From Gracilariopsis chorda (Eukaryota > Rhodophyta > Florideophyceae > Gracilariales > Gracilariaceae): a stretch of DNA of 64,000 bases. A program made the position numbers and the translations under genes. Below the pieces are notes generated by a model. That model worked only from the letters and a program-made list of their open reading frames with translations. It was not told the origin of the DNA and searched no databases. Location: the NCBI GenBank assembly GCA_003194525.1, contig NBIV01000006.1, positions 1-64,000 of the forward strand, in the 5' to 3' direction. This document shows, piece by piece, positions 12,509-23,981 of this stretch. Every line of letters begins with the position of its first letter. The first letter of the stretch is position 1.

Positions 12509-13027
12509 TTATTTTAAATCAGAGCGGCGTCCCACTTCTTCTTTTATTCTCTCTCTCGTCCATCTCCCCTTAACAATGTGATCATCTTCGTCCCCATCAC
12601 TCCCTACGAAATGGACATGTACCTCTGCTCCATATTGATTTCCCCTTGGGGCCCCACCTCTCTTCAGCGCAACTGCCTCTTCCATTTGTTTCCTTTCCGG
12701 CATTTCTTCATCTTTATTTCGGTCTTCGACCCGCACATTTGCTTTCAACCTGCCCTGATCTGGTAGCTCTTCCCTTCTCCTAGCAACTGACCCTTTCTTA
12801 CCCTCCACCCCACCACCAGACCCAGGCATAGATCGCTGTCCCCGAACCGAATCTCTCCCGCGTGCTACATGCGAATTGGCATCAGCCTTCAAATTCTCCC
12901 TGGTCGTGCGCTCACTCGTCGTGCGCTTGGATCCGACGAAAGCCAAAGAATTATCAAATTCTTTTTGCAATGCAAGCAATTGGGAGGGGAATGGCAGGGA
13001 TGCTACGTTGACGACAATGGATGTCAT
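12509..13027 (-). CDS. hypothetical charged protein, 172 aa
   Basis: An ATG-initiated frame of 172 residues on the minus strand. The N-terminus is mildly hydrophobic (MTSIVVNVASLPFPSQLL) and the rest is rich in Arg, Glu, Lys and Gly and likely disordered. No family was recognised. Its first 27 or so codons are duplicated upstream at 13420-13540 in a slightly different version. Beyond the stop, an Arg/Lys-rich frame continues toward the solo LTR, so the original gene may have been longer and cut by that insertion. It could equally be part of an unrecognised mobile element, given the repeats around it. Confidence 0.35.
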   Translation of the reverse strand: MTSIVVNVASLPFPSQLLALQKEFDNSLAFVGSKRTTSERTTRENLKADANSHVARGRDSVRGQRSMPGSGGGVEGKKGSVARRREELPDQGRLKANVRVEDRNKDEEMPERKQMEEAVALKRGGAPRGNQYGAEVHVHFVGSDGDEDDHIVKGRWTRERIKEEVGRRSDLK

Positions 13028-13540
13028 GAAAACGATATATAGTGCTTACGTCCATCTATTTGGAACCTACCAAGCGTGATCACGGGGGCTTGAAAAGAAA
13101 GCGGTAACACTGTTGGATACGACCACTCCGGTGCTTTATTTAACAAGAAAAAGTTGTTCTTCGGGTTCACCAGAAGTTTTCAATCGCCCAAACCGACGCA
13201 ACGAATGCGATTGCGAAGAATGCGCAAGACGCTTTTGACTTGGCTGCCACGGATTATGTTTTTCTTCGTTTTGGGTCGAGGTACGTGGTCCGAAGTGTCA
13301 TGGTGCTCCATTGCGATTACGATGGAGCGCCAGGCATGAATTTTGCGTCCTGGCGCTCCATGGTAATCGCAATGGAGCACCACGACACCCCGGACCACGG
13401 ACCTCGACCAAAAAATTAACAAATTCTTTTTGCAATGCAAGCAATTGGGAGGGCAATGGCAGGGATGCTACGTTGACGAAAATGGATGTCATGAAAACGA
13501 TATATAGTGCTTACGTCCATCTTTTTAGAACCAAGCATGT
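12955..13540. repeat. direct repeat pair of about 120 bp (12955-13077 and 13420-13540)
   Basis: Two copies of about 120 bp in the same orientation differ at only a few positions and enclose about 340 bp containing a foldback element. Copy B of the Gypsy element inserted right after the second repeat. The pair may be a local duplication or short terminal direct repeats of a small non-autonomous element. Confidence 0.75.
13274..13409. repeat. foldback (MITE-like) hairpin, 61-bp arms, 14-bp loop
   Basis: Positions 13274-13334 and 13349-13409 are inverted repeats that match at about 56 of 61 positions. The outer ends read GGTCGAGG and CCTCGACC. The loop is 14 bp. It lies between two direct repeats. 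There is no coding capacity. A MITE or foldback element is the simplest reading. No clean target duplication was seen. Confidence 0.8.
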
Positions 13541-13546
13541 TTGTAG

Positions 13547-14417
13547 TGTAGTGCAATGGCCCGTCGAGGGTATGCCGCAATCGGTCTTCATAAGGATTTG
13601 ATCCGCTCCCGGCTGCCACAACCGTGGTTATGAATGGTATTAGCTTCACTAGCCCCATTTGGGGGTGTCCTTAGGAAGGGTAGTAATTGTGGCCACGTGT
13701 GCCGATATTGGCCCGATGACGGGTGCGCCGTGGCAAGCCTGCCACGGTTGCACATCTGTACTACAGTAGCCGGCCTTGCCGGGTGGCTAGATATTTCTAG
13801 ATATTTATTTTAATATGTTGAAGTGCCGTATATAAGTGGCGGCACTGCCGCCACTGTACGGAGAAGTAAACCTCAAGGAGGAACTGGGCTCTGTGCATCT
13901 AGCCGCTTGCGCACGGTCACTAACCCCTCCCGGGGAATACCGCCGCAACACCGTGTTGAGCAACCTGCCTCCGTCTTTGAGGAGTCCTGAACCGTCGTTA
14001 CGGCTATTTCTTTATTGTTTCTTTTGCCTATTATAGGTTTCTTCCGTCATACGGCTTCTGTTTCTCTGCCCTGTTATACAGGTTGGCCCCCATCGTATAG
14101 GGATCTGATTTCCCACTCTCGCGAGTCTGCGCTCCGCAAGTGCGGCTTGTTTGTTGATCATTTGTCCCACAACCGTTGGGCTGGGTACTGTGCTACCACC
14201 TCTCGTGGATTCTCCGACGGAGTCGGCTTGCTTGTCCGGTTCTTACCCTCTGACTGCACGCCCAGTACGGGGTCGCCCGGATTTACACCCGGCTCGTGTC
14301 GACCCTATCAGAGGGCTCTCTCGCTGTGCCGCCTCTCATTGAGAGCAAGCTTGAACACCTTGGTGGTGCTTCCGCGACGCGGCTCGTGTCTGTGCCACGT
14401 TCGTAGTTTGCACTACA
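13547..14417 (+). repeat. 5' LTR of Gypsy copy B (871 bp)
   Basis: Begins TGTAGTGCAA and ends TTGCACTACA, and matches 23982-24852 with the same length. It contains a TATATAA box near 13830 that could be the promoter, and many short hairpins, for example around 13729-13745 and 13840-13855. Confidence 0.95.
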
Positions 14418-14420
14418 AAC

Positions 14421-14433
14421 TGGTCTCCCGACC
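14421..14433 (+). other. primer-binding site of Gypsy copy B
   Basis: TGGTCTCCCGACC begins three bases after the 5' LTR. The initial TGG pairs with the CCA end of a tRNA, as expected for a tRNA-primed element. The tRNA species was not identified. Confidence 0.6.
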
Positions 14434-14581
14434 TAGAACCGGATCTAGTGCCAACATCGTTGGAGTTCGCTTGCCGTGTTGGTGCCCATTCAGTTGGGAG
14501 TACCCGTCTTAACGGTTCTTTTCTTTCGCCCGTCTTGGGAACTGGACTTGGTTGCCATTGGCCGACTGTGTCGGTGAAGCT

Positions 14582-16620
14582 ATGTCATCCCGTGGTCGGG
14601 GTGGCCCTTCGAAGGCCGCTTCGGTCCCCGGATCATCCGGCTTACCGCGTGGTCTGCCCCCGCTTCCGAGGGATATTCTCGATATCCCTGGAGAGGGCGA
14701 CCGAAATCCGGCTCCTCGAGGTGCCCGCTCTGATGCAGGCGCCCCACCCGCTCGTCAACCAGCCTCTCAGCCCGCTGTTGCGGCTACTTCCGCTTTGGCG
14801 GCTAACCCTGCTGTCATGGAGGGCGAGGCAATGTCATCTCGGTCTGACGAGTATACGCTCCGCGACGTGGAGGCACACATGCGAATTCTCCAGAACTCGC
14901 ACGTGGGCCTACTACAGGAGATGACAAAAATCCGGCAACGGCTGGCTGAAGCCGAAGCTGGGAATGCTACAGAAGACGTCCGTGTTCTACGGTCTGATGT
15001 CAACCAGATTATGGAACACCGACAAGTGTCGGCTGCCCTGCACGAGCAGGCTGCCGCACGCTTAGACCGCTTGGCGGCCCGTCTTGAGACGGTTGAGCAG
15101 ACCATCATCGCAGATGCGGTTGCTCCCGGAGTACCGGTTTCCGAAGGTTCTCGGCACTCACACCGCTCCCGGGACCGCCCGGCAAAGAAGAAGAAGAAGG
15201 TCAAGGTGGAATCGGACTCTTCTTCTTCGTCCTCTTCTGAGGATGAGCCTCATCCAGAGGGTTCTTCTACCGAGTCGTCGGACGCGGAGAACGAACGCTC
15301 TCGTCACCGTGCTTCCCGCTCGCGGGCTACTGAAGTCACGCAGAGTGCTGCGCGAGGCCGTACGAAAGGACGGAGACACCTTGGATTAAAGGAATTGAAG
15401 CCGACCAATTTGTTGTATCAAAAGTTACTTTCATACCGATACTATCGGCTAGAAGATACCGCGCCCCAGAGGACCCCTCGTGGGACGGGTAAGGTCCGAA
15501 ACCATCTCCGCCAAATGGAGCTCACAATGAAGGCCCACAAGTTTTCGGGGGAAGATCCAATCCTTATGTTGGATTTTCTAAGCCGCTTCGTTGTGGAAGC
15601 CGATATCCTTCGGATGAGTGAGGCTCAGGCCTATATTGCGTTGCCGTATTTTCTTACGGGTCTTGCCGAAGATCAGTTCAATTCGGTGCGGGGCTCTACC
15701 CGAGCCTCCGAAGGAGGAGTGACTTGCTGGCCGGAGGCGGTTCAATATCTGTTGCGTTCCTACGCGACAGGAAACGCCATACAAGGCGCAATACTCGCGC
15801 TGCGAGACACGAAGCAAAAAGCCGACGAGTCGGAAACTGTCTATTCGACCCGCCTCAATAAGGCTTTCCACCGTTGTGGCAATGTGTTCTCGGCTGCCGA
15901 GCGTTGCACCATGTTCGTCGATGGATTAACCCGAACCATCGGTGGACTAGTGGCCCGATATCGGGAAAACAATCGCCGGGTTTCTTACCTGGAATTGGTA
16001 CAGTTTGCCCAAGCAGAGGGAGATGCAGTTCGTGCCCGAGCTGGGATTGGTTCTCGAACCCGCCGCTTGCTTCATGTAGAAGCGCGGAATGTGCCTCTGC
16101 CTCATTCGCGAGGATCAGCCCAGGGGGTTATGACAACGTCCACCTGTTACAGGGCGACGAGTCTTTGCCGAGTTCGGAATTGCCGTCGACAACGGAACCG
16201 TCTGCCACGGATGTGGACCCCGCATTGTATGTTGGTAGGCAAGTTCCGGCACTGCCGGTGCCGCACTCTAGTGGATATCGAGCCCAACGCCCTGGATGGA
16301 GGGACCCTTTCCCTCCGCGTCAGGAGCGTCGACCGGCAAACCCGGAGCTTCTTCGACAGTTGATTTGTCACACCTGTTACAGGCACGGGCATATTGCGCC
16401 AAATTGTCTATTGCCCGTTAGGGATATGGCAAAGATTGTCTCTCACTACGAGTCGTTGACGCCCGCCGAGCGGGAACGTGTCCCCGAGAAGTCGTACCTT
16501 CGCGCGAAGGCGGATACTCAGCCTGAGAGACAGGATACTGTACCACCTCTTGGTGGAAACGTAGCCGCACCTGCGGAATTGCCACCTCCGCAGACTAGCG
16601 GCGAAGCTCAGAAAAACTGA
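14582..16620 (+). other. gag region of Gypsy copy B (fossil)
   Basis: Starts at an ATG (MSSRGRGG). The N-terminal third is Pro/Ala/Ser-rich, followed by a helical stretch near 14880-15110 and an acidic Ser cluster near 15200-15290. A capsid-like core covers about 15370-16030. A CCHC zinc knuckle of spacing C-x2-C-x4-H-x4-C lies near 16366-16410. Gag packages element RNA in virus-like particles. About one break. Confidence 0.88.
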
Positions 16621-16622
16621 GT

Positions 16623-19600
16623 GTGGGAGCCTCCAGCAATGGAGAGGCGTCCCCAACCTTGGGGCCGAAAACGCCTGAGGTTGAGAAGCCTCGCTCCCGG
16701 GTCACAATCCTTACGAGGAAATTCGCCACAACAGACGTGGACTCAGAGCACCTCGGTGTTCTACGTCGTCCGTGGATACGGTCTCGTAACAACCGGATTC
16801 CGGATAGAGTCCTGGTCATGGCAAAGCGAAACTATAAAGTTTACGCTGACCTAGTTGTTTCCGACCAGTACATGGTTCGGCAATTAGCCGTTCTTGACAC
16901 GGGCGCTGGTCCAAACGTTTTGGTTCAATCAATGATTCCGTCTCACTTACGGCCCCGCATCCGAGCGGCGCCGCAATTGGATATCGCGGATGCTAACAAT
17001 CGGCCACTTTCTACAGTGGGAGTAATCGATTTGCTCGTCCGGCTAGGCCGGTATGTTGTGAAGCTTGACTTTTTGGTATGCGAGAAGCTGGCAGCGCCAG
17101 TTATACTGGGGTGCGACTTCTGCGACCGCTTCGTCGAATCAATTCGACCGCGAACGCGGACTGTCGAGATGGAAGACGGCACGACGATTCCGATTGTTCG
17201 GCGACCCCTACGGAGGGCTTTGAAGAAGCAGGTACCATTGCCTGCTGCGCAGGAACCAGCCGCTGCTGCGCGGGTATCCACGAAGCTCCGAGTAGTTCGG
17301 TCTGTGTGCATTCCGCCTGAATCACAGGTTTGGGTTACAGTTGCTTCTCCACAGTGTGGCCTACAAACGGTTCAACCGTTGCCTCATCTACAAGAGAGGA
17401 ATCAACTTGCCCTTGCCAATGGGATTGTTTTCTTTGAGCCAGATAAACCTTTTAAGGTACTGGTCGCGAACTTCAGCCGTTATAATCAACGGTTAATGCG
17501 CAACCAAGTAATTGGCTCAATGCTTCCGCACCCTGCGGCTATCGTACCGACGAAGGTATCCGCTGCCGAGGTTCTCGGGATCCTCGACGCTGAGGAGGGG
17601 GAGGAAAGCCGAAGTGAATCGGAAATGAGCCCAGTTAAATCGGGAACAGTTAAGCCGAACAGTACGGATACCGCCGCCGAACCGACTTCGTCGGCTGGAG
17701 ATAGCCTGTCGAAGGAAGAGACGCCGAATTCACCGGAGAAGGACGTAGCAGCCACTGTGGTGGACAAGCAGGCTGCCTCGCAGGAACTCGAGTCTCTGGA
17801 CCTTGATCACGTCCCAGAGACTCACCGCAATAAGCTGCGGCAGATGCTCAAAGAGTTCACGCCCATGTGGGATGGCTCCCTAGGGAAGATTGGAATTACC
17901 GAACATCGGATTGATTTGTTCCCGAACACTCGGCCGATTTCGCAACTCCCTTACAGGGCAGGACCGACAGCTCGAGAAGAGGAAAAGGCTCAGGTTGAGA
18001 AAATGCTCCGAGCCGGAGTTATTGAACCAGCCCAGTCACCTTGGGCCTCACCTGTGGTGCTCGCTCCCAAAGCTGATGGGTCTTGGCGATTTTGTATCGA
18101 CTACCGCAAGTTGAATGCGGCTACGGTGAAGGATGTCTATCCCATCCCACGAATGGATGAATGCATCGATTCATTGGGCGAAGCGAAAGTTTTCACGACC
18201 CTCGACGCTAATTCGGGCTATTGGCAAGTCCCTCTTAGGGCTGAGGACCGTGACAAGACGGCTTTTGTATGCCATCAAGGCCTCTACCGATTCAATCGGA
18301 TGCCCTTTGGGTTAACTAACGCGCCAGCCACATTTCAACGCGCTGTGGACATTTTGCTCGCCCGCTTCAAGTGGAAGACCTGCCTGGTTTACCTGGACGA
18401 TGTTATCGTTTATTCGAGCAACCTGGACGAGCACCTGACCCACGTACGGGATGTTATGCGAACGTTACGCGATGCAGGCATCACCCTGAAGCTCAAGAAG
18501 TGTGAGTTCTTTACCGACACTGTGAAATATCTCGGGCATGTCATCCGTCCTGGACGGCTTGCAATTGATGAAGTACAAGTGAAGTCCCTCAAGGAGGCAA
18601 AACACCCGCGAAATCAGACGGAACTCCGATCATTTCTCGGCCTATGTAATTTTTATCGCCGCTTCATCCCGAACGTTGCGGATATTGCAGCACCACTGAA
18701 TGAACTCCTTCGAAAAGGCCAGCCAGTTACTCTGGAAGAGTTTGATGACCGGAAGTCAACGGCATTCTCAGCACTCGTTGAGGCAGTGACATCACCACCG
18801 GTGCTATCCCTACCAAGGGCCGGATTGCCATACGCCGTTGACACGGATGCGAGCGACTATCAGGTCGGCTGCGCCTTGTTCCAAACCACAGAGAGTGGAG
18901 ATCGATTGCCAATTGGATATTGGTCAAGAAGCCTCAACGTCCACGAGAGGAATTACTCTGTGTCAGAGAAAGAATGTCTAGCAGTGGTCTGGGCCCTCCA
19001 GACCCTGCGCCCCTACCTGATGGGGAATCATTTCGAAGTCTACACCGATCACTCGGCTTTACGCTGGCTACTCTCTATAGCGGAGCCATCTGGCCGCCTG
19101 ATGAGGTGGAGGCTGCGCTTGGCAGAATTTGACTTCGAGATGAAGTATAAAAAGGGACTCCTGAACACTCAGGCTGACGCACTTTCCCGCTTGGAGACAG
19201 CGGCCGAAGCTGAGCCAGTCGATGACCTGGAGATTCCGCGCTTCCTTTTGGAAGACGGCGAGAGCGATGCCGATGAAGAATCGGAAGGATGGGACATCTA
19301 CGATGCTGTTTCAGCCGTGTCAGACACGCGACCCGAACCGGGCTCGTTCGTACCAATTACGCCGGAATAACTCATCCGGGAGCAGCATACTGACCCATTT
19401 TGTACTGGGATTCGGAGCCGTCTGAACGGTGGAGCTGAGTTGCCCTTCATCACGAACGATCAGGGATTCTTGATCCGAACCGTCGGAGATAGGCCACAGA
19501 TTGTGGTTCCGCACTCACTCCAATCTCGGGTGCTGACCCTGTCGCACTATGCGAAATTGGCCGCCCACCCTGGTGGCAGGAAGTTGTACTATACCTTAAA

Positions 19601-21737
19601 GAAGGACTTCTACTGGCCAGCAATGGCTTTTGATGCGTATGCCACTGTTCGTGGATGTTCAGACTGTGCGAAGAACCGCGTCAAATTGCGGAAGTACTCC
19701 AAGAAGTTGGTACTATTCCCTGCAAGGGCTCCACTAGAGTTTGTGGCAATTGATCTGCTCGGAGAGTTCATCCGGACTCGCCGGGGAAACCGGTTTCTAC
19801 TGGTTATAACCGACCGCTTCTCTAAGCTGGTACGGACAGTGCCTCTCAAAAGGATCACCGCTGCTACGGTCGCCCAAGCTTTCGTTACACACTGGGTTTT
19901 TGTTTATGGACCACCGATTGACCTACTATCGGACAATGGACCGCAGTTCGCGGCTAAGTTCTTTCAAGATGTCTGCCGCATCTTGCGGATTCATAATTGG
20001 TTCACTACGACCTATCATCCGCAGAGTAACGGCCAGGTGGAGCGCTTTAACCGCACAATGCTCAACGCATTGCGGACTTTTGTTGCCGATCATCCTTCGG
20101 AATGGGATCTCTACAGCGATGCTGTCACTTATGCCTACAATACGCAGGTTCATCGCACTACACAGATCTCGCCATTCGAGCTGGTGCTGTCGCGCGTTCC
20201 ACCACCGGTGGCTATCGAACCGCAGCCTACGCTGGATACGTTTCCTTCACCCCGTCTACACAGGGACGCCTGGAAGGACTGGCTGAAGAAGATTATCCCG
20301 AAAGCTCAGCAGAACCTGGAAAGGGCACAAGCCGCATACAAGCGGAACTTCGATGCTCGCGTACGCCGGAATGCCCCACAGATCAGGGAAGGGAGCTATG
20401 CCTTCCTTCGGAAGGAATACTACAACCCGGAAAATGAGAGACGTCATAAGCTCTCTCCGGTTGCGGAAGGCCCTTTTCGGGTAGTCGCGGTGACCGACAC
20501 TACGGCTGTCCTTGATATCAAGGGTGCACATGAGCGTTTATCGCTGGATCGCCTGACGCCCGCACCACCACCTGCTACGCAGGCAACGCAGCCGAAGGAT
20601 TCGGAAACCCAGGATGCATCGGATACTACTGCCGTCGAAACGGAATCGGGTGGACTACCAGTAGTCATGCCGCACCCGGACCGTGGGTTAGCCGATTTGC
20701 CGGTAGCCGAGGAACCTACACAGTCAAAAACTGCTGCCGCTCACGTTCATACGCGGATACTGGCCCCATCGGGGATCCTGAGCTCCGCCCCCGTCGTCTC
20801 AACTGAGGAAGGGGAGGGGACAGGTCAATCTCGATCGCCACTATCGCCGTCGCGGACGGATAAGCCTTTGGAGGTCTCTGCGTCACAGCCGGTGACCACG
20901 CCTATTGGGGAAGAGCCAGGAGGCCCGCAGAACGGGAGCGACGAACGGGAAACTGTAAAGGACACCGACAATTCGGACAAGAACAACGCCGGAAACCCGG
21001 AAAAGCGCTACAGTGAAGATGCTGGAGAAACCGCCCCGCTCGCGGATAGTATCGCACGGCCGCCACAGACGGAATCCCAGAACCTAACTCCCAATAGGAG
21101 GAACGAAACCGGTACGCCGGAAAGGAGTAGGGTACTCCCCAACCCAGCCGCAGCACAAGCGGAGAACACGAGTTCGGTACATCTACCACCTTCGCCGTCG
21201 TCGACGGAGTCGCCCTCACAGGCCCCCGGGACACGATATAGTACGCCGAAACATGACGGACAGCCGGAGATCCGGAAGCTCGCAGTCCGAGAAGACCGAC
21301 ATCAAGATGAAGCCCAGTCGCATGGGAATGAAGACCAGAACTCCGGAAGCCTCAGCTCGAGGAAAACACCATGGTCAAATGAGACGTTGCCTGGTATACA
21401 GGATGCCCTATCACCGGGATTAAGGCCGAAGCTACGCGTGAGCAATGACACTGCCCGGAACGGGAACCACGACAGCAACACCTCCACAGAGGGCACACTC
21501 ACCAAGCCGCACACCGAGCGGAGTGTCCTCGACGAGGAATATGTTATTGACCGCCTGGTTAGTCACGGCTTCGCCCCGGATGGGGAATTGTTGTATCGAG
21601 TCCGTTGGTACGGCTACGCCCCTTCGGAGGACACTCACGAACCAATTGAGCATTTGCCTCGTTCGAAGGTTCTCCAGTATCACCGTCGTACACGGACACC
21701 GATACCGGCTACGCTGGACAGAGCCCAAGTGGGTTGA
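16623..21737 (+). other. pol region of Gypsy copy B: PR-RT-RH-INT-chromodomain (fossil)
   Basis: Protease DTGAG is near 16896. The RT core has the active site YLDD near 18389. RNase H (DTDASDYQVG) is near 18839. The integrase zinc finger lies at about 19540-19680, with the DDE core starting at the AIDLLG Asp near 19748 and the DNGPQF Asp near 19930. A disordered linker spans about 20570-21510. A chromodomain (YRVRWYGY) is near 21594. The product would copy element RNA and integrate it. About one break. Confidence 0.95.
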
Positions 21738-22141
21738 CCATCCATGGTACCGGCCGAGGCCGCTTCAAGCGGAATACACTGCGCTTTAAAGAATCATGCC
21801 GCCTCACGCGGACGCAACAATGTTGCAGAAGAACCCGCCGTATATACGGAAGCCACGTACAGTGGAAAGAAGAAGAAGGAAGATGAAGAAGAGGCCAGGA
21901 AACTGGAATGAAGACTACGAAGTACGCTACAGCCGCCTAAGGCGGAAGCCCTCCCCTGCTTAGGCTAATTTTCGGATACCCTCCAAAGGGTGTAGCCCAC
22001 TGAGAAGGGGGAGGAAGACGAATGAAGAAGCTCAGAAGCCAAACCGGCAGCCGCCGGTATGTTTACTTTTCAACGGGGCTTAGCCCCCACGGCCCTATAG
22101 GGAAATGTCTATGGATCGAAACGACCTGCCATACAGGCTGT
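21738..22141 (+). other. spacer between pol and the antisense gene in copy B
   Basis: About 400 bp with no coding potential seen. It separates two convergent coding regions and so should hold the 3' ends of both transcripts. It is rich in short perfect hairpins such as CGCCTAAGGCG near 21931. Confidence 0.5.
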
Positions 22142-23926
22142 CTACGCCGAAGGCCCGCCGCCCGAGGTGGTGTTCTTGCCAGCATAGTACTGGGCTCCTA
22201 ACGCTTGTAGGTCCGACTCATCGGTTACCGCATCCGGTACAGTAAGGCCGACACCTCGGAGGAAGTCACGGAGAGCCGCAGCACGCGGGGTCATTTCGAC
22301 AGGTTGAGACGCTTGGTCGGTAGCAGACTGCCCCCAGGGCTCGGAAGATGACGCAGCCGCCTCGGCGGGGTGGTCAACGGCCTCTATGGCTTCACCACCG
22401 CCCGACACAGCGGGTTCCTCGGATTCCCCTGCGGGGCTGCCTTCATCCTTGGGACTACCGCCCTCAGCAGGATCTTCACCATCGTCATCGATGAAAATGA
22501 ACCCTCGAGGGTGCCCAGCCGGGATATACCGGTCTTCTCGACGCCTTTCGCCCGCTTCAGCGGCTGATATCACCTCCCATTCCCATGGGTCGAAATATAC
22601 GAAGTCGCGGGCGTTGGTGTCACGGCCGGGAGACCGATCAGTCGGACGACGAACTCCGTCGGAGACCTGGTTAGCAGGCACTCGATCCCAGTCAATCTGG
22701 TCAATAAGATCCACCATTTGTGTGGCCTCGCGAGCATTGCGCACGGAGCCGAGCACCTCGGATTGGTCCAGATGACGGATAGACTGCCGGACGAGTTCCG
22801 GAATGTGCCACAAGCGGTAGGCATCATAGGCCTCGATGAGGAGGTAAGCCGCGACGCGGACAGTCCACTCAGTGGCAAGGAGACTCCATAAACCATCAGG
22901 TGGGTTGTTGATGAAGTATGAGCCTACATAGGTGAGGCAGGGGGGAAGCTCCACGTAACACCCTCTTGGGACTTCGACAGCCGGCCAGAAGTCCGGGATT
23001 GATAGATACCGTCCTCGACGGGCATGCCCAGCCAGCCTCTCAACTTCAGAGCACTGGTAGGGGGCCATGATCCCAAAACGGGAACGCCATTTCCGCTCGA
23101 AGCGGAGTCCCTCGAGGTAGGTTGACCGTGATGGACGGCGAAGGTACCGGAATTCGGCGCGAAGTATAGGCCTCGCCCAGAGGATCAGGTCCTGATAAGG
23201 TTGTACGACGTCCGCGAAGCGGTCGAGCTCATCCAATACGTTGGCAAGGCGGTCACCATACCCCACTTCGCCGAAGGTTCGGTAGAAAGCTACGTCAAAC
23301 CGGTACTGTACCGGCACGGGATGTTCATTCGGAGCACGAAAGTGGCGTGCGTACCCAATGCGGGCTAGCTCACTTCGAGCGTACTGCCGAGTCTCGTTCC
23401 GAGGAACAAAGAGACAACTCGGACTAACCGCAATGCGGGTACGCCAATCCCACGAATGGGTGACAGCAACAGGAAGCCCTCCGGGGAGATAACCGTCAAC
23501 GGCGAAAGAATCAACGAGTTCCGTATCACGAACGGCTTCGGGGTCAAACCAAGGTGCCTTAGCAAACTCCGCCCCGTGACGATGGGGATTCCTTGAGTGC
23601 AACGATCCGGGTGTCGGCCATCCCCCAAGAGTGGGCAGCTCGACTTGACGCCAATCCCAAGCGGGCGCGCGACCGGAAGAACTGGTCCCTTGGCCGGCCG
23701 AGCCGGGATGGAAAGGAGCCGATTGCGGAAGAGGTGCCGTTCGGAACGGAGGGTTGGAGACTTGCATGCGAGCCGTCGAGGACGGAGGTGCGCTAGGGGT
23801 GTTTGAGTTGCGGGACATGGCGGGTGACTCTGGTAGAGAAGACGGGGGTGAGTTGTTCGTTGGTGTGCGTGGTTCCGAGCAGTTGTCGGCAGACCCGTCG
23901 AGGGAGGTACGCTTATATCCACTCAT
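22142..23926 (-). CDS. antisense accessory gene of Gypsy copy B, 594 aa, intact
   Basis: An uninterrupted ATG-to-TAG frame of 594 codons on the strand opposite to gag-pol, between pol and the purine tract. The first 110 residues are Ser/Pro-rich and look disordered. Residues about 120-400 are a compact Trp/Tyr/Arg-rich region with KAPWFDP, SWDWR, YVELPP and TEWTVR motifs. The last 130 residues are acidic and Ala/Ser-rich. No known domain, signal peptide or membrane segment was recognised. The start codon is only 56 bp from the 3' LTR, so transcription would have to begin in the LTR or right at its edge. Copy A has a homologue in the same place. Antisense genes downstream of pol are known in some plant Gypsy elements of the Tat lineage (Grande, Retand), but I see no resemblance to judge homology. 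Function unknown. Confidence 0.8.
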   Translation of the reverse strand: MSGYKRTSLDGSADNCSEPRTPTNNSPPSSLPESPAMSRNSNTPSAPPSSTARMQVSNPPFRTAPLPQSAPFHPGSAGQGTSSSGRAPAWDWRQVELPTLGGWPTPGSLHSRNPHRHGAEFAKAPWFDPEAVRDTELVDSFAVDGYLPGGLPVAVTHSWDWRTRIAVSPSCLFVPRNETRQYARSELARIGYARHFRAPNEHPVPVQYRFDVAFYRTFGEVGYGDRLANVLDELDRFADVVQPYQDLILWARPILRAEFRYLRRPSRSTYLEGLRFERKWRSRFGIMAPYQCSEVERLAGHARRGRYLSIPDFWPAVEVPRGCYVELPPCLTYVGSYFINNPPDGLWSLLATEWTVRVAAYLLIEAYDAYRLWHIPELVRQSIRHLDQSEVLGSVRNAREATQMVDLIDQIDWDRVPANQVSDGVRRPTDRSPGRDTNARDFVYFDPWEWEVISAAEAGERRREDRYIPAGHPRGFIFIDDDGEDPAEGGSPKDEGSPAGESEEPAVSGGGEAIEAVDHPAEAAASSSEPWGQSATDQASQPVEMTPRAAALRDFLRGVGLTVPDAVTDESDLQALGAQYYAGKNTTSGGGPSA

Positions 23927-23968
23927 GGTGGCGGGGTCGCAAACCGCTTGGCACGGTTGTTCCAGCCT

Positions 23969-23981
23969 GAGAAGGGGGGGA
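23969..23981 (+). other. polypurine tract of Gypsy copy B
   Basis: GAGAAGGGGGGGA lies immediately before the 3' LTR, as expected for plus-strand DNA priming. Confidence 0.9.
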
